A DNA stretch of 45,979 bases from a virus: positions 1-45,979 of IMG/VR virus record IMGVR_UViG_3300023094_000013; one strand, 5' to 3'. Below, piece after piece: positions 19,027-26,727 of the stretch. The number at the start of each line of letters is the position of its first letter. The stretch's first letter is position 1. The position numbers and the translations under genes are program-made. The notes beneath the pieces were generated by a model. That model had not been told where the DNA came from, searched no databases, and was given only the letters and a program-made list of their open reading frames with translations.

Positions 19027-21924
19027 TCACGCTACTTCGTCCTCGTCCTCGAGCTCGCGGAGAACCGAGATCAGCACTGGGTCCATGGCGATGTCACCTC
19101 GTGACTTGAGCTTGATCACCTGCCACTTGAGGAGCGTGTGCACGATGGCCTTGGCTTCAGCCTTGTCCATGTTGCCGTGATCCTCGAAGTCGCGGAGCTT
19201 GAAGGTGTTCCCTCCGACCATCCGCAGCGTCATCAGCACGTCATCCGGGTGCTCCTTCAGGAAGTTGAGGACATTGATGCGCTTCTCCTTGGCGCGGGCC
19301 GTGGCTGCGACAGTGCGGCGGGACATGCGCGCATAACCCATCGACTCCTGCTCGTAGATCATGTCCAAGAACTTGACCGCGTCGCGCACGTGCTCAGCGT
19401 TGACGAGAAGCTTCCCGCGCGCCGAGATCGAGAAGGTTCGGGCTGCCAATGCGGCCGCAATGCGGAGCACCTTGAATCGAACGTTCTCAGACTGGATCAG
19501 CGGCGGGTCGGACACGTAACGGTCGCCCAGATCCAGAGCGGCTGCTACGGCCTCCTCAGCAGCCTTCGCCGAGACGACCACGTCATCGCGACCCAACGAC
19601 CAGACCCACTTGATGAGGGCTTCGCTCGCCGCCGTCGAGTAGCTCGGCGAGTGCTGCTCGCCGAAGCCCGAGTTGATGAGCTTGGTGTCTACGTCGTCCT
19701 TCTTCGTCGCCATGACGAAGTCGAATCGAGCGATGTCCTCGTTGGCAGGGACGATGGTGCGGAGCGCGCCCATGCCCGCGTCGTTGAAGGAATCCAAGCT
19801 GGCTCCTCCGGCGGGGTTGGTGATCCAGATGAGGCGGGTGCGAGCCGACGTGGACTCCGATGCGATCTTGGTGATCTGCGCGATACCGGAGGAGCGGATG
19901 GACGACATCTGTTCCACGACGCCAGACTCCTTCAACCCCGACACCTCGTCCAGGACGCACAGACGACGGTCGTTCATCGGCACGACGCCCCATGTCATGT
20001 GCCAGCGCCCGTCAATCTGCTGGACGCCTCCGACGATTCCCGGGAACGACATCCCCTCGCACGACACGAGCTGACCGCTGCGGTAATGCTGGATGAGCCG
20101 GGTGGCCACCTCAGACTTGCCGGTACGGGTGTCCCCGACGACTGCCATCTCGAGCCAGCCCTTGGCGACGAGCATGTCGTAGACCTTGAACGAGAGCACC
20201 GAGTGCCAGACGAGGTCGTACGCGACGTGCAGCAGGTCGCGCCCGTAGATGTGCGTGACGTTCTCCGCCATGTCAGCGGCGATCTCGAGAGACTTGTCTA
20301 GGGCGGATTGCCCCGGCTCCGGCTGGAACTGCTTCAGCTCCTCGCGCAGCTCAGGCGTCATCTCGAACCTATCGATGTCCATCTCGACCGGCTTGTTCGC
20401 CCATGCCATGAACCGGAGCTTGCTCGTCTTCGGGTCGACAACGTTCCGGCCGATAAGCTCGACCTTGTTGTTGACGGTTGACTGCTCTGAGCTGACCGAG
20501 AAGGCTGTGCGCTTGACGGGCTGCTGAGTCTCGTCGTCCTTGCGGTCGTCGACGGACGGCTGGACGAGAAGCTCCTCGATGTGGTAGTTCTCCTCGACCT
20601 CGAACTCGACGCGATCGGTGCAGCGCGCCCCGGTCATCTCCTTCATGAGGATCTTGCGGCGCTGCTCCGGCACATCCACGAACCGGAACAGCTGCTCGTC
20701 GTCGGCGCGGATCTCGACCTGAGCCTGTCCGTTCTTCGCAGACAACGGGCAGGACTGGCACACGACGCCCTTCGACTGGTCGCAGGTGGCTGTTATGAGC
20801 CTTGGGGCGGTATACGGCTCCTGCTGCTTCCCTGCGATGGACACGGTGAGCTGAATCGTCTTGGACTGGTTCTTCACGTCCATGCTCGCGTTCAGCGACA
20901 TGTGCTCACCGGTCGTCGCCACGGGCAGATCTGCCTTACGCGGGATGCCCTTGGTCTCCCGAGAGATCGCCATCAGCTCCAGGAAGTCGTTCTTCGAGTG
21001 CCCTTCGAGATGGATGTAGTCGGTGATGTCCGCACCCTTGGTGGTCTCTGGCATATCGATGATATAGACGTTGGCTGCGAATGCACGCAGCGTCGATTCG
21101 ACCTTCTTGGATCCCTTGCGACCGGCGTCGTCGGCGTCGTACGCGACATAGACGTTCTTCCCGGCGAACAGCGGTGCCCATGCTGGGCGGAAGGTCTGAG
21201 CGCCAGCCGTGTGCGTGACGGCGGGGATGCCCTCCTGATTGAGGAGAATGCAGTCTGTCTCGCCTTCCGTGAGGACGATGTCGTCCGAGGTCGCGATGAT
21301 CTCCGGGTGGAAGATCTGAGCCGTGCCGTGACCTGTCCAGTTGAGCATCTTGTCGGGGCCAGCCCCGCCCATCCGATATCGGCGAACGTTCAGCAGCTGT
21401 CCACCTGCGTCGCGCACCGGGAGAGTGTAGCGCGAGCCGTCCCATCCGATCTCAAACGTGATGATGGTGCGCTTGTCGATGCCGCGCTTCTCAGTGAAGG
21501 CGTTCAGGGCTGTCTTGTTGGCGAGGAGCGCCTCGGCCCAACCGGACACCTGATCCTCGCTCGGCAGCGGCGGGCCTGAGTTAGCTCGACCCGCGTTCAG
21601 CGCATCCGTCTGGGCTGCGTGGTAGGCCGGGTCGGCGTGCTTGCCCTTCATGTATTCGGCTCGAATGTCAAAGCCTGTGTTCTTCTTCAAGTCCTGCACG
21701 AGATCGTAGATCGATCCGCCGTGCGCGTTCTTCAAGCAGTTCCACAATCCTGAATCGTGGTTCATGCTTGCGCTGGGGCTCTGGCTCGTGTTCGGGTCTT
21801 CACAGATCGGGCAGAATACCCTCTGTTCACCTTCTGGAGATTCGTCTCCCACATTCCGGCTGCGGAAAGCAGCGCGGGTGTAATCGGGCTTGTAGCGTTT
21901 CTTGGTGGTGGTGCCAGTAGCCAT
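19027..21924 (-). CDS. Toprim primase fused to MCM-like helicase, 965 aa
   Basis: Probable replication initiator/primase-helicase. Order: N-terminal zinc finger (C38, C41, C63, H68) as in DnaG/gp4 primases; Toprim domain with EGE (220-222) and DADDAG (263-268); a middle region with a Cys cluster (CDQSKGVVCQSC) of OB/zinc type; then an AAA+ domain with MCM traits: Walker A GDTRTGKSE (about 595), Walker B LCVLDEVSGL (about 658), a SSGIAQITKIAS insert resembling the MCM pre-sensor hairpin, sensor NPAGG and RFDF arginine-finger region. Phage primase-helicases usually carry a RecA-type helicase (T7 gp4), so an MCM-type motor is notable. It lies beside the candidate origin. Confidence 0.82.
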   Translation of the reverse strand: MATGTTTKKRYKPDYTRAAFRSRNVGDESPEGEQRVFCPICEDPNTSQSPSASMNHDSGLWNCLKNAHGGSIYDLVQDLKKNTGFDIRAEYMKGKHADPAYHAAQTDALNAGRANSGPPLPSEDQVSGWAEALLANKTALNAFTEKRGIDKRTIITFEIGWDGSRYTLPVRDAGGQLLNVRRYRMGGAGPDKMLNWTGHGTAQIFHPEIIATSDDIVLTEGETDCILLNQEGIPAVTHTAGAQTFRPAWAPLFAGKNVYVAYDADDAGRKGSKKVESTLRAFAANVYIIDMPETTKGADITDYIHLEGHSKNDFLELMAISRETKGIPRKADLPVATTGEHMSLNASMDVKNQSKTIQLTVSIAGKQQEPYTAPRLITATCDQSKGVVCQSCPLSAKNGQAQVEIRADDEQLFRFVDVPEQRRKILMKEMTGARCTDRVEFEVEENYHIEELLVQPSVDDRKDDETQQPVKRTAFSVSSEQSTVNNKVELIGRNVVDPKTSKLRFMAWANKPVEMDIDRFEMTPELREELKQFQPEPGQSALDKSLEIAADMAENVTHIYGRDLLHVAYDLVWHSVLSFKVYDMLVAKGWLEMAVVGDTRTGKSEVATRLIQHYRSGQLVSCEGMSFPGIVGGVQQIDGRWHMTWGVVPMNDRRLCVLDEVSGLKESGVVEQMSSIRSSGIAQITKIASESTSARTRLIWITNPAGGASLDSFNDAGMGALRTIVPANEDIARFDFVMATKKDDVDTKLINSGFGEQHSPSYSTAASEALIKWVWSLGRDDVVVSAKAAEEAVAAALDLGDRYVSDPPLIQSENVRFKVLRIAAALAARTFSISARGKLLVNAEHVRDAVKFLDMIYEQESMGYARMSRRTVAATARAKEKRINVLNFLKEHPDDVLMTLRMVGGNTFKLRDFEDHGNMDKAEAKAIVHTLLKWQVIKLKSRGDIAMDPVLISVLRELEDEDEVA

Positions 21925-22102
21925 CCTCGACCTTTACTTCTGGGGTGTCATGGAGACGCTCTACACTGTAGAATGCCTATAGGAGAAGAGAGAAAGAAAT
22001 CTCTTTCCAGTTATCTAGTTATTGAATTACCTTGTGAGCGAGGCTGTTTTAGAAACGACCGAGCCGACGGACAACTCTACGCCAGCCGAAGCAGCGACGC
22101 CC

Positions 22103-22220
22103 CTCAGTCCCCTCAGTCGCTCCCTCAGTTATGCTCATTCGCCTCATTCTCGGCCTCAGTTTACTCAGTCGCTCAGTCTGGGATTTCGACTCCGACTGAG
22201 GGATTATTGAGGAAACTGAG
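22103..22220. other. Candidate replication origin: clustered CTCAGT repeats
   Basis: Six direct CTCAGT (22103, 22112, 22124, 22155, 22164, 22172), two CTCATT variants, and inverted ACTGAG (22195, 22215) and ATTGAG (22206) in 118 bp. Spacings of 8-12 bp are close to a helical turn. An AT-rich tract lies 70-120 bp away and the primase-helicase gene starts 180 bp away. Iteron-type origin is an inference. Confidence 0.5.
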
Positions 22221-22302
22221 GGAGCAATATACCGGGAGGGGTTCTGCGGCGGCGCGTCGTCTCGGCTGACTGAAGCCGTAGGCGCCATCCTAAGGAACGA
22301 AA

Positions 22303-22338
22303 AGAGGCCGCCTGAGGGTTTCTACCCAGACGACCTCT
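22303..22338 (-). terminator. Strong intrinsic terminator of the recombination operon
   Basis: In the mRNA, AGAGGTCGTCTG pairs with CAGGCGGCCTCT (12 bp with two G-U), extended by GGT/ACC, and is followed by TTTTCGTT. It lies about 55 nt beyond the stop of the gene at 22392. Confidence 0.8.
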
Positions 22339-22391
22339 CTCGCTCGTTACGCGCAGTCCTGCTGAGCGCGGGTGTTTACGCCGGTCTGGGG

Positions 22392-23399
22392 TTAGAAGGG
22401 CGTCTCGCCGAATTCAGCGGCGAGGATCTGTGCGACGAGGTCTTCGTCCGTCGTGGACTTGAAGACCTTGGCGGTCGGGACGACCTCTTTGAGAGCGGCC
22501 TTGAGCGCGGGGCGGTCGAAGGTCGCGAGCTCTGCAGCGCGCTCGGCTTCGGGGTCTTCCTCCTCGGCCTCCTCTTCTTCCTCTTCGGCTTCTTCCTCGT
22601 CCTCCTCGACCTCGACTTCTTCCTCGTCCTCTTCGGGCTCCTCTTCGTCACCCTCGGGGATCGATTCGAACTCGGCGTCCAGGATGGCCTGGACGAGCTC
22701 GGGCTTCTTGAGGCCCGGCGTCTTCACGCCGAGCGGCTTGGCGATGGTGCGGAGGTTGGGGAGCGTGTCGGCGTTGAGTTCGGCCTCGCGCTCCGTGTAC
22801 TCGTCGTCGGCCGGATCGCCATCGGCGTCGACCTCCTCATCGATCTCTTCCTCGATGTCCTCGTCTTCGGGCTCTTCGTCGACGGGAGTTGCCTCGCCGC
22901 CGACTCCGCCGTTGAACTTGAAGACGCCGTTCGAGGACGGACGCGTGCCGTCTCCGTACGCCTCCATGCCGAGGTCGATGTTGACGACGGTGCCGATAGG
23001 GTTCTTGCCGCCGATCTTGGTGATGACGAGGTTGCCCTCCTTCTTACCGGGGGCGGTGACGACGGTGGGCTCGTCCGGGACGCCCAGTGCGAACATCAGG
23101 TTCGAGAGGTTGGCTTCCGAGCCCTCCTTCAGCGGCGAGCCGTCGGCGGTCTCCGTGATAATGGAGGAGATGAACAGCGGGAAGCCGTCGAACTTGGCGT
23201 GGTTCTTCGGGTCGCCCTTCTCGGCCTCGAGCTCAGCGAGGATCCAGAAGCCCTTGGATCCGCTGTTGTTGCTACGGAACTCCATCTTGGCGATCTTGGC
23301 GCGGTAGAAGCCGGTTGCCGTGGGGGTCGGGCCGTCGTACGACTCGAAGCCCGACTTGACTTCCTTGGACTTTACTCCGACCAGTTTGAATGAGACCAT
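22392..23399 (-). CDS. Candidate ssDNA-binding protein with acidic tract and SAP-like repeats, 335 aa
   Basis: The N-terminal about 165 residues form a beta-rich domain (GFYRAKIAKMEFRSNNSGSKG; PIGTVVNIDLGMEAYG) in the position where phage SSB-like proteins accompany Sak4. Then come a long Asp/Glu tract and two helix-extended-helix modules (LPNLRTIAKPLGVKTPGLKK near 215 and FDRPALKAALKEV near the C-terminus) resembling SAP/HeH domains. An acidic tail recruiting partners would fit SSB behaviour. Follows the Sak4-like gene by 3 nt; role inferred from context. Confidence 0.55.
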   Translation of the reverse strand: MVSFKLVGVKSKEVKSGFESYDGPTPTATGFYRAKIAKMEFRSNNSGSKGFWILAELEAEKGDPKNHAKFDGFPLFISSIITETADGSPLKEGSEANLSNLMFALGVPDEPTVVTAPGKKEGNLVITKIGGKNPIGTVVNIDLGMEAYGDGTRPSSNGVFKFNGGVGGEATPVDEEPEDEDIEEEIDEEVDADGDPADDEYTEREAELNADTLPNLRTIAKPLGVKTPGLKKPELVQAILDAEFESIPEGDEEEPEEDEEEVEVEEDEEEAEEEEEEAEEEDPEAERAAELATFDRPALKAALKEVVPTAKVFKSTTDEDLVAQILAAEFGETPF

Positions 23400-23402
23400 G
23401 GG

Positions 23403-24254
23403 TTATACCTTTCTCGTCCGGCGGACTGCCGGGGTCTTGGTGGGTGTTGCGGTTGCGGTGCGAGCTCGGGCAGGTGCCCCGCCCGGCTTGGTTGTAGCGG
23501 CCCGCTCAGCGAGTCGCTTCTTGACGGCAACGTCGATGATCTGAACCATCTTCGGAACTGTCAGGTCGTCACGCTTACGCCCGAGGGCGATGTAGCGATC
23601 CTTCCCACGGTATGGGCCGTGGTGCGTGAACCAGATGCGTCGGATCTCCTGGTCGCCGTTCTCGATGACCTCGCCGTATCCGACGATGTTCATCAGCCCG
23701 GCGAACTGCTGAGCGAGAGCGCCCTGCTGACCGTGGACGGCGGGAGCGAAGTACGTCTCGCCATTCTCGTCCTCCTCCGACTTGATCCACGCAGTCCATC
23801 CCACGTTCACCGGAAGGTCGTGCAGCTTGCGCACCATCGTCAGGAACATGTTCTGGCTGCGCTGGTACGCGGCCTGAGTTGGGATGAACTCGTCGAGCTT
23901 GGCGTTGTTGGCGCGTTCGCCCTTCATCGAAGCTGCCATGCCGAAGGACTGCGTCTCAGACGCGTTGTCTACGACAATCCAGCTACCCGGCTTGTCGAGA
24001 CCCTCTTTGACGAGACCGCCGTCGCGGAAGTAGATGTACGCCTCGTCCATGTCGGCCCAAGAGTTGATCTCCCACTCACGCGACTTCGACCCCATGGCCC
24101 ATGCGGACACGGTGCCTTCGGGGTCGGTCGTCAGGAAGACGACCTGAGGAGAAGTTCCCCAGAACACCGTCTTGCCGAAGCCGGGCCCAGCCACGATCAG
24201 CGTGTGCTGATAGCGGTCGGTGACTCCAACCGGATGGATCTTCGGATGCCCCAT
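23403..24254 (-). CDS. Sak4-like RecA-family ATPase, 283 aa
   Basis: Walker A IVAGPGFGKT (residues 20-29) directly after the N-terminus, a Walker B-like SWIVVDNASE strand, and a compact RecA core without the LexA/RecA C-terminal domain fit Sak4-type phage recombinases. These promote single-strand annealing with an SSB. Neighbours are the candidate SSB downstream and a Cas4-like exonuclease upstream. The basic C-terminal tail is Arg/Thr/Pro-rich. Start shares its A with the upstream stop (TAATG). Confidence 0.75.
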   Translation of the reverse strand: MGHPKIHPVGVTDRYQHTLIVAGPGFGKTVFWGTSPQVVFLTTDPEGTVSAWAMGSKSREWEINSWADMDEAYIYFRDGGLVKEGLDKPGSWIVVDNASETQSFGMAASMKGERANNAKLDEFIPTQAAYQRSQNMFLTMVRKLHDLPVNVGWTAWIKSEEDENGETYFAPAVHGQQGALAQQFAGLMNIVGYGEVIENGDQEIRRIWFTHHGPYRGKDRYIALGRKRDDLTVPKMVQIIDVAVKKRLAERAATTKPGGAPARARTATATPTKTPAVRRTRKV

Positions 24255-24466
24255 TACGCGTTCTCGCTCTCCCGAGCCTTCGCTTCGGCAAGCACGCGAA
24301 GCTGAGCCTCGCGCTTCTTGACGAGCTTGAGCGAGTAGGACGGGAGCCGATGATCCGTTCGGAACACCTGCGGAAGAACCCGCTGCTCGATCGGAGTGCC
24401 GACTTTGAACTTCGGCTCGATCTTGATACCGGCGCGCTTCCGCGCCTTCCGGGCAGCTGTGCCCAT
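24254..24466 (-). CDS. Small basic protein, 70 aa
   Basis: Strongly basic (AARKARKRAGIKIEPKFKVG; LVKKREAQLRVLAEAKARE), without Cys or membrane segments. Between recombination genes, so a DNA- or partner-binding accessory is plausible, but no family is recognised. GAAGGAG precedes the ATG. Confidence 0.65.
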   Translation of the reverse strand: MGTAARKARKRAGIKIEPKFKVGTPIEQRVLPQVFRTDHRLPSYSLKLVKKREAQLRVLAEAKARESENA

Positions 24467-24468
24467 GA

Positions 24469-24633
24469 TTACTCCTTCTCTTCTATATGAGCAATTGTCT
24501 GCTCAAGTTGTTCAATCTGATGCAGGACTCGAGTCGAATCAGGAGTGCTGATCCTTCCCATAGCAACCTGCTTGTGAGTGCGAGCCTTGAGCTCGGCCGT
24601 CTGTCGCAGCCCGATCTCCTTCAAACCCTTCAT
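24469..24633 (-). CDS. Small helical protein, 54 aa
   Basis: Starts MKGLKEIGLRQTAELKAR with an ATGA overlap to the nuclease gene and ends 2 nt before the next ATG. Helical with a C-terminal coiled-coil stretch (VLHQIEQLEQTIAHIEEKE). Fits the tight operon spacing; function unknown. Confidence 0.6.
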   Translation of the reverse strand: MKGLKEIGLRQTAELKARTHKQVAMGRISTPDSTRVLHQIEQLEQTIAHIEEKE

Positions 24634-25781
24634 TCTGCACTCTTCTTCTCGTGGTCGGCGTAGTTGTTACGCACGATGAACTGGTTCTCCTTGAACTCAG
24701 CTACCGCCGCGTCGTCACCTTGCTCGTCGAGCTGGCACATCCGCAGGAACGGGCACCATGAGCAGTCCTTCGAGGTCGTCTTGGTGATCGGGAGATCACC
24801 CTTCCGATAGGCCTCTGCGAAGATCGCTTCGTCCTGGATTCGACGGACCATCTTCGCCCGCTCACCCCGACTGCGGTACACAGGCCAGCGCTCGAAGAAC
24901 TTTGGAGGCTGGGTCTTCGACACGTCGCCGAGCACGATGAGCGCCTTGTCCCATGTTCCGTCGCCATCGTGCTGAGCGTTGATATCGTCCACGAGCTCTT
25001 CAAGCGTCGCTATCGTCTCCTTGCCGGTGAGCTCGTAGAACGGCTCCAGCGCGTCGAGATAGTGCTGCTTGTTGGGCTTGTTCGTGCGGAGACCTTCCGC
25101 ATTGACCGGGCGAGGATCCGCCATGGCCTTCCGCAGAAAGTTGTACATGATCCCTGCGATCTCCTCATTGGGTCCGAGGATGCCGCGCTTCCGCAGGACG
25201 ATGGTAGCGAAGGCCCAGTAGCTGCCCGCCTGATCGTCGAGAGGAAGGTGATCGATGCGGATGCCCGCCGCCGTCTTGTGCTCCATCAACCAGATCTCTC
25301 CGGTCGACAGGTCGCGATAGACGCCGTCCCACGTGCCCACATACCGCAGCCAGCGCGGCACCTTCAGGAACTTGATCCCGAAGAGCGTGATGGCGGGGCG
25401 CGGTATCCAGACCTGGAACTTCTCCTCGGTCGCGATCACGTCCCAGTTCTCATCCCGTCCGAAGTGCTCGACGTAACGATTGAGCATGTCGATTCCGAGA
25501 GCACGAGCGGATACGTACTCCGCTGCGGCCTCCGCGTCCTCAGGGTCGAAGATCGCCGCTTGACGATCATCGTCTCCGAGTGCACGATCGAAGTACACGG
25601 CGGGGTGCTCTCCGCGTGTGGTGCCGATGCCGTACCACTGCGCGAGCGCGTCGTGCACGAGCGATCCGAACCAGAGCGGAGTGGCCACGCGCTTCGGGGC
25701 AAGCCCTTCCACAGATGACCAGTACCACTGTTGGGCGCAACGCTTGAGCGAGTTGCGTTCGCTTGTTCGCATCTCTAGCAT
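24630..25781 (-). CDS. Cas4-like PD-(D/E)xK exonuclease, 383 aa
   Basis: Predicted DNA-end-processing nuclease of the Cas4/RecB family. Motifs in order: Cys15 in an N-terminal helix, GSLVHDAL (His43, Asp44), the metal Asp in TWDGVY (152), IWLMEHKTAAG with Glu167-x-Lys169, and a C-terminal Cys cluster CSWCPFLRMC which with Cys15 gives the four ligands of a 4Fe-4S cluster. Works with the Sak4-like ATPase and the SSB candidate in recombination. AAGGAG lies before the ATG at 25781. Confidence 0.8.
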   Translation of the reverse strand: MLEMRTSERNSLKRCAQQWYWSSVEGLAPKRVATPLWFGSLVHDALAQWYGIGTTRGEHPAVYFDRALGDDDRQAAIFDPEDAEAAAEYVSARALGIDMLNRYVEHFGRDENWDVIATEEKFQVWIPRPAITLFGIKFLKVPRWLRYVGTWDGVYRDLSTGEIWLMEHKTAAGIRIDHLPLDDQAGSYWAFATIVLRKRGILGPNEEIAGIMYNFLRKAMADPRPVNAEGLRTNKPNKQHYLDALEPFYELTGKETIATLEELVDDINAQHDGDGTWDKALIVLGDVSKTQPPKFFERWPVYRSRGERAKMVRRIQDEAIFAEAYRKGDLPITKTTSKDCSWCPFLRMCQLDEQGDDAAVAEFKENQFIVRNNYADHEKKSAE

Positions 25782-25804
25782 GTGTTCTCCTTGTGAGAAT
25801 TGGA

Positions 25805-25841
25805 GAAGGGATGAACTGCGCGATGGTCAGTTCATCCCTTC
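25805..25841. terminator. 14-bp perfect hairpin between operon genes
   Basis: GAAGGGATGAACTG and CAGTTCATCCCTTC pair perfectly around a 9-nt loop, 3 nt beyond the TAG of the 25845 gene and 20-odd nt before the nuclease gene. No U-tract follows, so it may be an attenuator or RNA-processing/stability element more than a full stop. Confidence 0.6.
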
Positions 25842-25844
25842 ATG

Positions 25845-26369
25845 CTAGAAATCCTTCTGCTCGCCAGCCGGACGGACGGGGCGACGACGGGCGGCGGGAG
25901 CAGCGGCAGCGGCCTTGGCGACCGGCTTCGCTGCAGCCTTGGCGACGGGCTTCTTGCCGGCAACGGCGGTGGCCTTGGCAGCGGGCTTGGCGGCGGGTGC
26001 CTTGGCGACCTTCTCGGCCTTGGGCTCTGCAGCCTTCGCGGCACGAGCAGCGGCACGCGCTTCCTTCGCTGCGGCACGGTCGATGGCGCGCTGGGCGCGA
26101 GCCTCGGCTTCGGCTTCGAGCTCGAGCTTGCGCTGGGCGATACGGGTCTGGTTGCCTTCGGACTTCTGGAAGTCGCCACGGAGGACGGAGCCGAGCTGGA
26201 CCGACATGGGGTCTGCCTCGTAGCCGGTCTGCTCCTTGATGTAGGCGACGAGATCATCGATGACCGGGGTCACGATCTTGTCGGCGAGGTTCGCCTTCGG
26301 CGCTTCGCCCTTCTTCGGGATTCGACGACCGGCGATGTCCTGGTCGGCGCGAGTGGTCTTGGTAGCCAT
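25845..26369 (-). CDS. Histone-H1-like basic protein, 174 aa
   Basis: The N-terminal about 85 residues look globular (ADKIVTPVIDDLVAYIKEQTGY). The remainder is a Lys/Ala/Pro-rich tail (KAPAAKPAAKATAVAGKK, AKPVAKAAAAAPAARRRP) like eukaryotic H1 and actinobacterial HU (HupB) tails. It should bind DNA electrostatically, perhaps organising the phage genome or loading recombination proteins. First gene of the recombination operon, with AAGGAGTACCA before the ATG. No relation to HU in its N-terminus is evident to me. Confidence 0.65.
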   Translation of the reverse strand: MATKTTRADQDIAGRRIPKKGEAPKANLADKIVTPVIDDLVAYIKEQTGYEADPMSVQLGSVLRGDFQKSEGNQTRIAQRKLELEAEAEARAQRAIDRAAAKEARAAARAAKAAEPKAEKVAKAPAAKPAAKATAVAGKKPVAKAAAKPVAKAAAAAPAARRRPVRPAGEQKDF

Positions 26370-26424
26370 TTGGTACTCCTTGGTTATTTGGATTTCGTCT
26401 TACTCGGTCGAGCTGACGAGATTT

Positions 26425-26453
26425 ACTTTACCCCATGCATTGTCAGAACGGGG
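26425..26453 (-). promoter_or_regulatory. Possible promoter P13 for the recombination operon
   Basis: -10 TAAAGT (26425-26430) preceded by CATGGGG, the conserved 3' end of the spacer seen at the other sites, but the -35 position reads CCCCGT, not TAGYGA. It may need an activator, perhaps at the adjoining inverted repeats. Confidence 0.4.
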
Positions 26454-26487
26454 ACTTTCTTCGAAGAAAGTTGGAACTTTCTTTCGA
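26454..26487. repeat. Overlapping inverted repeats upstream of the recombination operon
   Basis: ACTTTCTTC/GAAGAAAGT forms a perfect 18-bp palindrome (26454-26471). Its right half also pairs with a third half-site (AGAAAGTT-GG-AACTTTCT, from 26464). Three half-sites thus give two mutually exclusive hairpins, or an operator array next to P13. It also follows the stops at 26488 and 26516 and may end transcription there. Confidence 0.7.
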
Positions 26488-26727
26488 TTATCTACGCATG
26501 TCCCATCCGCGCCCGTCAGATACTCGGGTTTGGCTTTCGGACTCGTCTGCGATGGACGACTCGGTTGCTATCCGATCCGGGTCGGGCTCCTGTGGTGGCT
26601 GCGTCGACCGGCCGAACTGCAACTCTTCGAACCTTTTTCGTGCGACGCGGTTCCGACGGCTCTGCACGACTGCGTACGTCGAGAGCAGAAGCGACAGGCT
26701 CGCTATCCACAAACTGATTGATTCCAT
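26488..26727 (-). CDS. Possible nested membrane protein, 79 aa
   Basis: Lies out of frame inside the 3' end of the helicase gene (212-nt overlap) and extends 28 nt past it. It has its own GAGGAG ribosome-binding site 6 nt before the ATG. It starts with a clear transmembrane helix (MESISLWIASLSLLLSTYAV) followed by basic residues (QSRRNRVARKRF). In the same stretch the helicase tail is low-complexity. Real gene likely but unproven. Confidence 0.5.
   Translation of the reverse strand: MESISLWIASLSLLLSTYAVVQSRRNRVARKRFEELQFGRSTQPPQEPDPDRIATESSIADESESQTRVSDGRGWDMRR

Larger units (their letters stand above)
21925..22391. other. Gene-free region next to the primase-helicase gene
   Basis: 467 bp without a convincing gene on either strand. 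It holds a palindromic CTACA-C-TGTAG (21962-21972), an AT-rich tract (about 21985-22035), the CTCAGT cluster (22103-22220) and the terminator of the recombination operon (22303-22338). The short frames on each strand have no codon bias. Confidence 0.6.

Noticed and set aside
19138-20301. Long plus-strand frame opposite the primase-helicase gene
   Set aside because: Shadow of a gene with clear catalytic motifs; no start signal and no recognisable domain.
21925-21990. A consensus promoter for the primase-helicase gene (TAGAGC near 21960)
   Set aside because: The -35 position lacks TAGYGA and the spacer is not conserved, so it was not listed as a promoter.
22103-22220. CTCAGT repeats as a CRISPR array
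   Set aside because: Units are only 6 bp and unevenly spaced, occur in both directions, and there are no cas1/cas2 genes; the Cas4-like gene belongs to phage recombination modules.
22022-22288. Short frames of 60-80 codons in the gene-free region on both strands
   Set aside because: Ser/Leu/Arg-rich translation of the repeats, no ribosome-binding sites and no fit to the operon pattern.
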